Part shown: piece by piece, positions 43,481-52,285 of the stretch
Layout: each line of letters opens with the position of its first letter
Numbering within the stretch: position 1 is the stretch's first letter
NCBI RefSeq assembly: GCF_003628445.1
Contig: NZ_RBZO01000001.1
Location: 62,001-126,000, forward strand
Direction: 5' to 3'
Source of the DNA: Oceanobacillus bengalensis
Lineage (GTDB): Bacteria; Bacillota; Bacilli; Bacillales; Amphibacillaceae
DNA: 64,000 nt
The notes under the pieces: model-generated
Databases searched by the model: none
Seen by the model: only the letters and a program-made list of their open reading frames with translations
What the model was told of the DNA's origin: nothing
Program-made: the position numbers and the translations under genes

Positions 43481-45529
43481 TCATTTCTCCTTGTAAAAGT
43501 TTGCTTTCCATGTTGTTCTACTAATTAACTTATCAAATACCAATAGCATGGCAGGTAAGAAAAGAATTACCATGATAAAGGCAAGTGATGCTCCTCTTCC
43601 TAACAATAGCCCGATTGAGGATACAACTGGGTTAGAAGAAGTAATCCATAAGATGAACCCTGTACTTGCCAGAATCGAAGCTGAGATTGTAATCGAGAAA
43701 AGCTTGCCATCGATGGATTTCTTAAGGGCTGCCAGTACGGGCATTACCTTTCGATTTTCCTTATAGTCTTCCATTAGGAGAATCGCATAATCAACCGTCG
43801 CTGCCAACTGCACGGTACTAATAATCAGGTAACCAACATAAACCAAAGAAGAATCTGTAAAGTATGGAATGGATAAATTGATCCACACTGCTGACTGAAT
43901 CGTTAATAGTAATACCAACGGAATAGAAATCGATTTAAATGTTACAAGTAGAACAACCGCAATGGTAATAACCGTTAATAGATTTACAAGTGTGTTATCT
44001 TTTTGGACCGTGTTTTTAATATCATACAATGTCACACTTTCCCCAAGTGCGTAAAATGCATCTCCGTAATATGTTTCAGTTGTATCTTTTACCGTTTCGA
44101 CTAAAGCAAATGCTTCGTCACCCTCCGTTTTTGTATCTGTTTGAAGAATGATACGACTATAATTTTCGGAGTAAAACTGCTCTGTAATTGATTCATCTAG
44201 ATATTCTGGAGGAATCGCCTCGCTGACTGTATTGACGTAGGAAAGAACACTTGAAACATTTTCGGTGTTATCTAAATCGTGTACGAGTTCGATTTCCTTA
44301 GCGATATCTCCTTTTGGTACGAGCAAGACCATCGGTGTGTAACTTCCAAATTCCTCTTCAATTTTAATTGCATCACTACCAGACCTTGTATCTTCGGGTT
44401 GTTCACCAACTCCATACGTGAAGTTTGTTTGGCCTTGCCCTAGAAATGCAGGAACAATAAGAATGGCTACGAGTAATAAGACAGGTATTCTTATTTTTAA
44501 AATCTTGCTTCCAACATTTCTGAAACTAGGTATCCACTGTTTGTGCTCTGTTTTATCAATCCACTTATAGAACATAAGTGTTAATGCTGGTAAAAATACC
44601 ATAACACTAATAAAGCTTAGTAGAATTCCTTTGACAAGATTCACACCTAAATCGGAACCAATCTCGAAATTCATGAAAGTTAAAGCGATAAAACCAAAGA
44701 AGGTAGTTGATGCGCTTGCTGCAATCGCTGGAAACGATTTTTTCATTGCAAGTTGCATTGCCTCCGATGGATCTGTTGTTTGCTTCCGATAATCTTGAAA
44801 ACTATGCAGAAGGAAAATAGCATAATCGAGTGATACGGCTAATTGCAGTATTGGCGCAACCGATTGGGTAACGAATGATACTTCTCCTAAGAAGAAATTC
44901 GTTCCTAAGTTAATAAGTACTGAAACACCAATTGCTGTTAGGAAAAACAAAGGCTCCACCCAGGAGTTCGTTGATAGAACTAAAATTAAAATGATGATCG
45001 GTACTAATAGTGCTGCAGCATACAACGATTCTGAACCAGCCATCTGTTGGGAAGTTGCATTATCGAGTGCCTCACCGGTCATTGCATTTTCCTCGCCAAT
45101 TAGATCATAAACGGCATTGGTGATTTCAACTTCATCCCCTTCTCGGATACTGAAGGAGAATAATGCTTTACTATCTTTATAGTAGGATTCAACCGTTTCT
45201 TGATCAGCCATCTCAATCGGAGTTTTAATATCAATGGCATCATCCAGCCAAGTAACATCAGATACGCCATTGATGGCAGCAAGCTGTTCTTTTATTACGA
45301 GTGCTTCCTGTATCGAAACATCATTGATCATCACTTGTGTATTTGGAACAGAGCCTTCAAACTCTTGCTCCATCACGTCCATTGCTTTTGTTGAAGGGGC
45401 ATCATCAGGCAAGTAATCTACCATGTTGTAGTTTACAGATACCGTAAACTGAGCAAAAACGCTGATGATTGTAATAATCATAAAAGCAATCACAATGGAC
45501 TTTTTATGTTTAATTATTTTTGATGCCAT
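43481..45529 (-). CDS. MMPL-family RND transporter
   Basis: 682-residue membrane protein with two repeated MMPL halves, each of one helix, a large outer loop and five further helices (about 10-30, 175-330; 350-370, 515-670). Paired blocks LQLAVSLDYAIFLLHSFQDY and VQLAATVDYAILLMEDYKEN are the two matching helix-4 regions with the proton-relay Asp. Similar to B. subtilis YdfJ/YdgH. Exports a lipid or hydrophobic toxin; substrate unknown. Its 3' end is coupled to the heptad-repeat gene. A TetR regulator is divergent. Confidence 0.9.
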   Translation of the reverse strand: MASKIIKHKKSIVIAFMIITIISVFAQFTVSVNYNMVDYLPDDAPSTKAMDVMEQEFEGSVPNTQVMINDVSIQEALVIKEQLAAINGVSDVTWLDDAIDIKTPIEMADQETVESYYKDSKALFSFSIREGDEVEITNAVYDLIGEENAMTGEALDNATSQQMAGSESLYAAALLVPIIILILVLSTNSWVEPLFFLTAIGVSVLINLGTNFFLGEVSFVTQSVAPILQLAVSLDYAIFLLHSFQDYRKQTTDPSEAMQLAMKKSFPAIAASASTTFFGFIALTFMNFEIGSDLGVNLVKGILLSFISVMVFLPALTLMFYKWIDKTEHKQWIPSFRNVGSKILKIRIPVLLLVAILIVPAFLGQGQTNFTYGVGEQPEDTRSGSDAIKIEEEFGSYTPMVLLVPKGDIAKEIELVHDLDNTENVSSVLSYVNTVSEAIPPEYLDESITEQFYSENYSRIILQTDTKTEGDEAFALVETVKDTTETYYGDAFYALGESVTLYDIKNTVQKDNTLVNLLTVITIAVVLLVTFKSISIPLVLLLTIQSAVWINLSIPYFTDSSLVYVGYLIISTVQLAATVDYAILLMEDYKENRKVMPVLAALKKSIDGKLFSITISASILASTGFILWITSSNPVVSSIGLLLGRGASLAFIMVILFLPAMLLVFDKLISRTTWKANFYKEK

Positions 45530-45619
45530 GCCTTTTCATTTCCATCCTCTCTCTTGCTTTAACTTAATTTCCACTATATTATTATATCGACACGGTGTTG
45601 GATTTACAACAAACAGTTC

Positions 45620-45643
45620 GTTGATAAACGTACAATTAACAAC
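45620..45643. promoter_or_regulatory. Candidate TetR operator between mmpL and tetR
   Basis: Imperfect 24-base palindrome: GTTGATAAAC, GTAC centre region, AATTAACAAC (arms GTTGnTAA/TTAnCAAC). It sits between the divergent genes, with further AACAA-rich copies on both sides. Binding by the adjacent TetR protein is inferred. Confidence 0.5.
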
Positions 45644-45713
45644 AAATTAATAAAATGTGTTGTGTTAATAACAAGTATGGAAGTGAATCTTTCGTGACAG
45701 AGAGGGGATTACA

Positions 45714-46283
45714 TTGACTGATAATAAAATGGATCGACGCAAGAAATATACACGAATGGTTTTAAAAGATAGCTTAATGAAATTATTAAAGGAAAAGCAA
45801 ATCTCCACAATTACGGTAAAAGAAATATGTGAACTGGCCGACATTAATCGTTCCACTTTCTATTCGCATTTCTCGGACCAGTTTGATCTTCTTAATCAAA
45901 TAGAAGAAGAAATCATCGAGGACATGAACTCCTACCTTAGTCAGTACAATTTCGATAAAGAAGAAGAATCTTTACAAATGATTGAGAAAATACTGGAATA
46001 CATCATTTCGAAGCATGATATATGTCAAACACTTCTGAATGAAAATGGGGATGCGGCCTTTCAAAAACGGGTAATGATTGTCGCGCAACGATTCCTAATG
46101 AAAAATTGGAAGGCAGTCAACAACATTAATGAAGATATTTCGGAGTATTTGAGTACATTTCTCATTAGCGGAAGTATTCACGTGATAAAAAGTTGGTTGG
46201 ACCATGGAATGGACAAAGCTCCAAAGGAAATGGCTGAGATTATTAATAACTTCACGAATAAGGGGCTCTCTGCGATAAAGTGA
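45714..46283 (+). CDS. TetR-family regulator of the MMPL operon
   Basis: 189 residues. Helix-turn-helix at about 10-55 (LKDSLMKLLKEKQISTITVK, NRSTFYSHFSDQFDLLNQIE). The C-terminal domain has the LISGSIHVIKSWLDHGMD pattern of the TetR_C_7 subgroup. Start is TTG with AGGGG seven bases upstream; the next ATG is five codons in. It is divergent from the transporter operon, whose expression it probably represses. Confidence 0.87.
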   Translation: MTDNKMDRRKKYTRMVLKDSLMKLLKEKQISTITVKEICELADINRSTFYSHFSDQFDLLNQIEEEIIEDMNSYLSQYNFDKEEESLQMIEKILEYIISKHDICQTLLNENGDAAFQKRVMIVAQRFLMKNWKAVNNINEDISEYLSTFLISGSIHVIKSWLDHGMDKAPKEMAEIINNFTNKGLSAIK

Positions 46284-46381
46284 TGCGTTAGGTAAGGTGG
46301 GAATTCTAAAGAGAACGCTGATATCTCAAGAAGAAGCGCCGCTATCATAAGAACAGTATCTACATCCGAAAAAGACAAATT

Positions 46382-46410
46382 AAAAGCGCTCAGAAAACTA
46401 ATTCTGAGCG
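46382..46410 (-). terminator. Terminator after the DinB-like gene
   Basis: CGCTCAGAA with TTCTGAGCG and a short loop; CTTTTA follows on the minus strand, 13 bases after the stop. Confidence 0.8.
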
Positions 46411-46422
46411 TCTGTATCTACT

Positions 46423-46881
46423 TTATTTAGCATCAAATACCTGTTTCATCGCTTTAATTTTACCAAGTAACTCTGCTTCACGATGAGACAACATGATTAA
46501 CAAATCTCCATGTGTTTCAATATGACCATAGGGTGCTTTAAATTTAACATTTGATTTCCAAAAGAGTTCATCAAAACTGTTAATTCGGTTTTGTTGATTT
46601 ATTAAATCCTCTATTAACTGCTCAAGACTAGGTGCTTCAATTGACCAATCCGAAACATTTACATCAGAACTAAATAGCTCCGCATATTCTTCAGGGATTT
46701 TTTGAGACTTCTTCTGACTGACAAATAATAACTTTTCATCCATTAATAATGAATTTCCAATATGCCAGCGTATTGTATTATCAAAGAACTTGGACACATG
46801 ATCCAACGAATCTTTATCCAAATCCTGTATAAATGTAATCAAAGAAGTTCTTGCTAGATTAAATTGTTTCAATGGTGACAT
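46423..46881 (-). CDS. DinB-like protein
   Basis: 152-residue four-helix bundle protein. Pattern of DinB/YfiT metalloproteins: an early helix (FNLARTSLITFIQDLDKDSL), a histidine in TIRWHIGNSLLMDEK and a late histidine in LLIMLSHREAELLG; together with another His (YGHIETHGDLL) these could hold a metal. In the Firmicutes many such proteins act as bacillithiol transferases or have no known role. GGAGG precedes the ATG. Single gene with its own terminator. Confidence 0.75.
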   Translation of the reverse strand: MSPLKQFNLARTSLITFIQDLDKDSLDHVSKFFDNTIRWHIGNSLLMDEKLLFVSQKKSQKIPEEYAELFSSDVNVSDWSIEAPSLEQLIEDLINQQNRINSFDELFWKSNVKFKAPYGHIETHGDLLIMLSHREAELLGKIKAMKQVFDAK

Positions 46882-46988
46882 GTTCGTTTCCTCCTATCAA
46901 ATTACATCTTTTAGTATAATTGAATGTATCGATTAATGAAAGAAATGTGATTCTATGCTACAGTTGTCCTTCTTCTTTATTTTTATCA

Positions 46989-47018
46989 TTGACTTAACTA
47001 TAACTTGTGTATTAGTAT
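46989..47018 (+). promoter_or_regulatory. Possible promoter of the cobalamin riboswitch transcript
   Basis: TTGACT (46989-46994), 18-base spacer, TAGTAT (47013-47018), about 30 bases upstream of the aptamer. Confidence 0.45.
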
Positions 47019-47045
47019 ATCTAGTATAACTACATATAGTACTAC

Positions 47046-47215
47046 CGATAAATATGGTGTCAATATTTTTACGACTTAATAGGGAATCTGGTGTAAATCC
47101 AGAACTGTTCCCGCAACTGTAAGTGCTGACGAGTGAAGGAAAACCCACTGTCTAATTTTTAGATGGGAAGGGCTTCATGAGATTAAAGCACGAGTCAGGA
47201 GACCTGCCATACTTA
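47046..47215 (+). ncRNA. Cobalamin riboswitch
   Basis: Hallmarks in order: GGTGT (47056), AATAGGGAATCTGGTGTAAA, TCCAGAACTGTTCCCGCAAC, TGTAAGTGCTGACGAG, a variable CCACTG...GGGAAGG arm, and the B12 box GAGTCAGGAGACCTGCC (47192-47208). A terminator at 47328-47361 is the likely expression platform. Adenosylcobalamin should turn the downstream genes off. Confidence 0.95.
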
Positions 47216-47327
47216 TGCCGTGTTATCTTCTTCGGGAGTTGGGGGGATAGAACGAGGGTATTTTTATGGACAGACCTTGAGTATATTACAATTTTTAATC
47301 TGTCTCTTTACATATCAACGTTTTATG

Positions 47328-47361
47328 AAAACCATCCTCTTCTTAGAGTGATGGTTTTTTT
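47328..47361 (+). terminator. Riboswitch-controlled terminator
   Basis: AAAACCATC with GATGGTTTT and a 13-base loop, ending in seven T. It separates the cobalamin aptamer from the thioesterase start by about 60 bases. Confidence 0.9.
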
Positions 47362-47419
47362 ACATTCATTTTCAATTATTTCCCTAATTCCTCATTTCAA
47401 AAGAAAATGAGGGAATTCT

Positions 47420-47902
47420 ATGAGTCAAGCAATATCTTCAAATGTTTCAAGAACGATTCAAACCAAACTAGTTTTACCTCCAGATACGAACCATCTTGGG
47501 ACGATCTTTGGGGGAAAGGTTTTATCTTACATTGATGAGATAGCAGCAATTTCTGCAATGAAACATAGTAAGACGGCCGTTGTAACAGCATCAATTGATA
47601 CGGTCAATTTCTTATCATCAGCAAAGATTGGGGATATTTTAATCCTTGAAGCGGTAGTGGTTTCTACTGGTACAACATCTATGGAAGTATACATCAAAGT
47701 AGAATGTGAGAATTTAAACACTGGAGAAAAACAAGTGACCACAAATTCATTGATGACGATGGTTGCAGTGGGAGCAGATGGAAAACCAACAAGTGTCCCA
47801 GGTGTCATCCCACAAACAGTAGAGGAACAAAAATTGTTTCGCCAATCACTTGAAAGAAAGCAAAGAAGATTAAAAATAATAGAATCAATAGGAGGAAAAT
47901 AA
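47420..47902 (+). CDS. Acyl-CoA thioesterase (hot-dog fold, YkhA-like)
   Basis: 160-residue hot-dog thioesterase, similar to YkhA. The active-site region is PPDTNHLGTIFGGKVLSYID with the Asp/Glu of DEIAA (about 39-43); later VNFLSSAKIGDILILEA and the C-terminal basic tail. It hydrolyses acyl-CoA. GAGGG lies six bases before the ATG. It ends one base before the ribonucleotide reductase gene and so is co-transcribed with it, although its function has no obvious link to deoxynucleotide synthesis. Confidence 0.88.
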   Translation: MSQAISSNVSRTIQTKLVLPPDTNHLGTIFGGKVLSYIDEIAAISAMKHSKTAVVTASIDTVNFLSSAKIGDILILEAVVVSTGTTSMEVYIKVECENLNTGEKQVTTNSLMTMVAVGADGKPTSVPGVIPQTVEEQKLFRQSLERKQRRLKIIESIGGK

Positions 47903-47903
47903 T

Positions 47904-50198
47904 ATGACTAGTCAAATGCAGGTAACCAAAGAATTGGAAGATATGATAAAAATGCTAGATGACGCTTCAAAGAAATATGGAATCGATACGACGTCTGTAA
48001 AACAGCAAATGCTAGAACGGAGTGATTCCAGTCATTCCCCTAGACAACATGCGTTACTCTATACGTTGAATCAAATATCAATGGATCAACCAGATTGGAC
48101 GTTTTTATCTGCAAAGCTATTTCTAAATGAATTATATGAAAAAGCAGCATCAAATAGAGGGTACAATGCCGAACAGAAATATGGAGATTTCTATCATCTT
48201 GTTGAAACACTTACAAATTATGGTATCTATTCCACTAGTTTACTAGAACATTACTCTAAGGAGGAAATTAATCATTTATCGGAGGAAATTGCAGCTGAAA
48301 GGGATGAGCTTTTTAATTATATTGGCCTATTTTTACTTGCTGACCGGTATATTGCAAAGGATTATGAGGGAAATATTTTTGAGCTTCCACAGGAGCGTTT
48401 TATGATTATCGCGATGACCTTAATGAGGAATGAACAGAAGAACAACCGTCTTAATCTTGTTAAAGAAGCATATTGGGCACTAAGTAATTTATACATGACA
48501 GTGGCAACACCAACATTATCAAATGCTGGAAAGAGCTTTGGTCAGCTTTCCTCTTGTTTTATCGATACGGTCGATGATTCCCTTGATTCTATTTATCTAA
48601 ATAACTGGGATACAGCGCGCTTAAGTAAAGATGGTGGTGGGGTTGGCATTTATTACGGGAAAGTAAGAGCACTAGGATCTGACATTAAAAAATTTAAAGG
48701 GAACTCTTCAGGTGTCATACCATGGATTCGTCTTATTAATGACACAGCTGTTAGTGTTGATCAACTCGGTCAGAGGCAAGGTGCTGTAGCGGTTTATCTT
48801 GATATTTTTCACCGAGATGTGATGAGTGGATTTCTAGATTTAAAAACAAATAATGGGGATGAACGACGGAAAGCACATGACATCTTTACGGGACTGTCCA
48901 TACCAGATTTATTTATGCAAAAACTACAAGAGGTCGATGAAAGTGGGCGGAGTATTGGAGAATGGCATACGTTTTGCCCACATCAAGTGAAACAATACAT
49001 GGGTTGGAAAGACGAGAATGGTCAAGCGCTTGGTCTAGAAGATTTTTATGATGAAGAGGATGAGAAGTACTTTACGCAAAAGTATATGGAGGCAGTTAAT
49101 CATCCATTGCTTCCCCGTAAAACGTATCGGGCCATGGATATTATGGCACGAGTCATGGTCTCGCAGCTTGAAACAGGAACACCGTATATGTTTTACCGAG
49201 ATGAAGTGAACCGTCAAAACCCAAATAAGCATGTCCGTGGAAACGGGCGAACATCTATTTTTTGCAGTAATCTCTGTACAGAAATAGCACAAAATATGTC
49301 AGCAACAACAATAGAAAGGGAGTATGAGAACGAAGCTGGAGAAATCGTTATTATTCGAAAACCAGGTGACTTTGTTGTTTGTAATTTATCCTCCATCCAT
49401 TTGGCGAATGCTGTACGGGATGGGGTACTTGAAAGGGTAATCGCTATTCAAATGCGGATGCTTGATAATGTGATTGATTTGAATACGATTGCTGTTCGAC
49501 AAGCTGCAGTGACGAATCGGAAATATCGTGCAGTAGGACTCGGAACCTTTGGCTGGCATCATCTATTGGCTTTAGAAGGGATTTACTGGGAGTCGAATGA
49601 GGCAGTCGAATACGCAGATAAGCTTTATGAGGATATTGCCTATTTCACGATTCAAGCATCGATGAAACTAGCAAAAGAAAAAGGTGCTTATTCAGCATTC
49701 CAAGGATCTGAATGGGAGACAGGTGCCTATTTTAAAAGGAAAAGATATCGCTCGGTAAGGTGGCAAGCGCTGCAGAAGGAAGTATCCCGTTATGGTGTTC
49801 GTAATGGTTGGATGATGGCGGTAGCTCCAAATTCTTCCACGGCAAAAATCGGAGGCTCAACAGATGGAATTGATCCTATCTATGCTGTGGAGTATGCAGA
49901 GGAAAAGAAAAATTTTAAATTTAAAGTAACACCACCGGATTTAAATCACCATACGTATGCTTATTATCGTCGTGTACGGCATGAGCTTGACCAACATTGG
50001 AGTATCAAACAAAATGCAGCTCGCCAACGTCACATTGATCAAGGGATTAGTTTTAATTTGTATGTTCGCCATGATATTAAGGCTAAGGAGCTACTCAATC
50101 TTCATCTGAAAGCATGGGAGGAAGGTTTAAAGACGACTTATTATGTTAGAAGCACGTCACAGACAGAAATTGATGCATGTGAAGCATGCCATAGTTAG
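47904..50198 (+). CDS. Class I ribonucleotide reductase, large subunit
   Basis: 764-residue catalytic subunit. Active-site residues are present: Cys218 in QLSSCFIDT, Asn456, Cys458 and Glu460 in SNLCTEIAQ, the loop-2 specificity region, and the late block MMAVAPNSSTAKIGGSTDGI. The C-terminal electron-shuttle pair is Cys759/Cys762 (CEACHS). A short N-terminal helical domain precedes the barrel; no clear ATP-cone (allosteric activity domain) is recognised. AGGAGG precedes the ATG. Followed 12 bases later by the small subunit. Control by a cobalamin riboswitch suggests it is the B12-independent enzyme that is turned off when a B12-dependent reductase works. Confidence 0.94.
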   Translation: MTSQMQVTKELEDMIKMLDDASKKYGIDTTSVKQQMLERSDSSHSPRQHALLYTLNQISMDQPDWTFLSAKLFLNELYEKAASNRGYNAEQKYGDFYHLVETLTNYGIYSTSLLEHYSKEEINHLSEEIAAERDELFNYIGLFLLADRYIAKDYEGNIFELPQERFMIIAMTLMRNEQKNNRLNLVKEAYWALSNLYMTVATPTLSNAGKSFGQLSSCFIDTVDDSLDSIYLNNWDTARLSKDGGGVGIYYGKVRALGSDIKKFKGNSSGVIPWIRLINDTAVSVDQLGQRQGAVAVYLDIFHRDVMSGFLDLKTNNGDERRKAHDIFTGLSIPDLFMQKLQEVDESGRSIGEWHTFCPHQVKQYMGWKDENGQALGLEDFYDEEDEKYFTQKYMEAVNHPLLPRKTYRAMDIMARVMVSQLETGTPYMFYRDEVNRQNPNKHVRGNGRTSIFCSNLCTEIAQNMSATTIEREYENEAGEIVIIRKPGDFVVCNLSSIHLANAVRDGVLERVIAIQMRMLDNVIDLNTIAVRQAAVTNRKYRAVGLGTFGWHHLLALEGIYWESNEAVEYADKLYEDIAYFTIQASMKLAKEKGAYSAFQGSEWETGAYFKRKRYRSVRWQALQKEVSRYGVRNGWMMAVAPNSSTAKIGGSTDGIDPIYAVEYAEEKKNFKFKVTPPDLNHHTYAYYRRVRHELDQHWSIKQNAARQRHIDQGISFNLYVRHDIKAKELLNLHLKAWEEGLKTTYYVRSTSQTEIDACEACHS

Positions 50199-50210
50199 AG
50201 GAGGATCTAA

Positions 50211-51248
50211 ATGGAAACATTAAAAAAAATAAAATTGCTTAATCCGTCTTTTCCAAATAAATCAACAGGATTAATTAATGGACAAGCATCAGGAATATTA
50301 AATTGGAATGATATTGCCTATCCGCAAATGTATCAGTTGTACCAAACATTATTATCAAATTTTTGGAAGGCACAAGAAATTAGTATGCAAGACGATATTA
50401 AGCAGTGGGATCATTTATCACCAAAAGAAAAGGATGTGTTCCTACGTATTAATACACAACTTGCTTCGTTAGATAGTTTACAAACACCGACGATGACACA
50501 AGTAATGGATTATGTTACAGATCCGAGCTTTAAAGCAATTTTTGCGGTTATTTCTCAACAAGAGGCTGTCCATAATGAATCCTATTCTTATATATTGAGT
50601 TCCTTAATACCCGTAAGTGAACAAATAGAACGCTTTAACGAAGCGAAAGATGACCCAATTGTAAGGAAACGTAATCAATTAATTTTAGAAAAGTATGAGA
50701 AATTCAGGAAGGAACCTACATCTCAAAGCTTGTTTGAGTTAGGAGTTCAATCGATTAATTTAGAAGGAATTTTCTTTTATGCTGGATTTGCTTTCTTTTA
50801 TAATTTGGCACGGCAGCAAAAAATGTTAAAAACGAGCACAATGATTAGCTATATTCAAAGGGATGAAATGCAACATTGTTATTTTATTACGCAATTTATC
50901 CGAATCATGTTAACGGAGAACCCACATTTGAATACGGATGAGAATATTCAGTACGTCTATGATACCATCCAGCAAGCTGTACAATTAGAGAGTGAATGGG
51001 CACATTTTATATTAAAGGATATAGAAGGCATTGATCTTAAGGAATTTGAGGAATATCTGGAATATCTAGCAAATAAGCGTTTCCGTCAATTGGGGTTAGA
51101 GAATTTATTCCCTGAGCGAGAAAACCCACTACCTTGGATTAGAGTGTTCAGTGATGAAATGATTAATGAAACGAAATCTGATTTCTTTGAACAGAAATCA
51201 CGAACCTATACGAAGGTATCTCAAGATAATGGCTTTGACGAATTGTAG
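50211..51248 (+). CDS. Class I ribonucleotide reductase, small subunit
   Basis: 345-residue radical-generating subunit. All six metal ligands of the family are visible: Asp88 (SLDSLQ), Glu118 and His121 (QEAVHNESY), Glu185 (LEGIFFY), Glu219 and His222 (DEMQH). The radical tyrosine is Tyr125, four after His121. So it is a standard tyrosyl-radical type, not a metal-free variant. GAGGAGG precedes the ATG. Works with the large subunit upstream; the flavodoxin downstream may help activate its metal site. Confidence 0.94.
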   Translation: METLKKIKLLNPSFPNKSTGLINGQASGILNWNDIAYPQMYQLYQTLLSNFWKAQEISMQDDIKQWDHLSPKEKDVFLRINTQLASLDSLQTPTMTQVMDYVTDPSFKAIFAVISQQEAVHNESYSYILSSLIPVSEQIERFNEAKDDPIVRKRNQLILEKYEKFRKEPTSQSLFELGVQSINLEGIFFYAGFAFFYNLARQQKMLKTSTMISYIQRDEMQHCYFITQFIRIMLTENPHLNTDENIQYVYDTIQQAVQLESEWAHFILKDIEGIDLKEFEEYLEYLANKRFRQLGLENLFPERENPLPWIRVFSDEMINETKSDFFEQKSRTYTKVSQDNGFDEL

Positions 51249-51257
51249 GTTGTTCCT

Positions 51258-51695
51258 ATGAGAGTTGGAATTGTTTATACGTCCGTTACTGGGAATACGG
51301 AAGGGGTGGCAAAACTATTAGAAGAACAATTTAAGCGACAGGACTGTGAGGTTTTTGTCTATCCAGTGGAAGAATTTTCATTTCAGTGGATTCATCATTA
51401 TGATGTTTTCGTTATTGGCACATATACTTGGGGAAAAGCTGATATACCTAAAGAAATGCATTTACTCTTTGAATGGATGAAGAAACATGAACAGCCGCAT
51501 CTCGTAACAGGGGTGTTTGGTACTGGTGATCGCTTTTTCTCACACTTTTGTGCTGCAGTAGATAAATTTAGAGATGTCCTTTATCAAAATACTAGATTAG
51601 CTGTTACATTAAAGGTAGAATTATTCCCGCAAGCGCAAGATAAAAAGAAATGTGTTACGTTTGTTGAAAAGTGTGTTGGGGTTCGCTCCAGTTAA
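51258..51695 (+). CDS. Flavodoxin-like protein, NrdI-type role
   Basis: 145 residues. FMN phosphate-binding loop SVTGNTEG (residues 9-16) and the later loops GTYTWGKADIP and GTGDRFFSHFC are typical of flavodoxins. Following the two reductase genes by nine bases, it fits the role of NrdI, the flavoprotein that supplies oxidant for Mn-type cofactor assembly, though it looks more like an ordinary flavodoxin than classical short NrdI. The ribosome binding site is weak, so translation may be coupled. Confidence 0.82.
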   Translation: MRVGIVYTSVTGNTEGVAKLLEEQFKRQDCEVFVYPVEEFSFQWIHHYDVFVIGTYTWGKADIPKEMHLLFEWMKKHEQPHLVTGVFGTGDRFFSHFCAAVDKFRDVLYQNTRLAVTLKVELFPQAQDKKKCVTFVEKCVGVRSS

Positions 51696-51815
51696 TTAAC
51701 TGAGTTAAGGGATGGGCTAATCGTTGATTTAGCAAAAAATATTATTTTACATTTGAAACCAATCCTATATGAAAATCGTATTGTCAGATAGGTTACATAA
51801 AAAGGAGGAGTTTTA

Positions 51816-52205
51816 ATGAAATCCATTTCGAAAAAACGTACGAAGGCATTTTTTATTGATCTAGCAATCTCAACAGCTGTTACTGCTGGAGTTGAATGTC
51901 TATTAAGAAAGAAAATAAAAAATGAGGCGTTTCATGCTTTGGTAACCCCAACAGTAGTGATGTGGTCACTTGAATATGCGCAGTTACGTAAAAGTGGACA
52001 AACGATAGGTTATAAAACAATGGGAATAGCTCTTGAGAGCGAGGAAGGCTCCGAATTAACATGTAATCAAATCCTAAAACGAATGGCTTATCGGGATACA
52101 GTTGCTACGTTTGATTTTATGAAAGATCGAGAAGGATTTGAAGGTGAGGATGGGGCGGAATTTCCGCACGACCGCTATGCAGGGACAGTGGTAAAGGAAG
52201 TATAA
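51816..52205 (+). CDS. RDD-family protein
   Basis: 129 residues. The first segment KKRTKAFFIDLAISTAV carries the Arg-Asp pattern that gives the family its name, then GQTIGYKTMGIALES and KRMAYRD. Two weak helices; this is shorter and less hydrophobic than most members. AAAGGAGGAG precedes the ATG. Function unknown. The 0.6 kb repeat lies 80 bases downstream of its stop. Confidence 0.78.
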   Translation: MKSISKKRTKAFFIDLAISTAVTAGVECLLRKKIKNEAFHALVTPTVVMWSLEYAQLRKSGQTIGYKTMGIALESEEGSELTCNQILKRMAYRDTVATFDFMKDREGFEGEDGAEFPHDRYAGTVVKEV

Positions 52206-52285
52206 CGGGATGGTAATTATCATTTCCTGGGGAATATTGGCGAATATCGGGAAGCGTATTTACATTTAATATCTTTAACCGTAAT

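Noticed and set aside
43276-43766. Plus-strand frames opposite the heptad-repeat and MMPL genes
   Set aside because: Opposite strand of confidently called genes, without ribosome binding sites.
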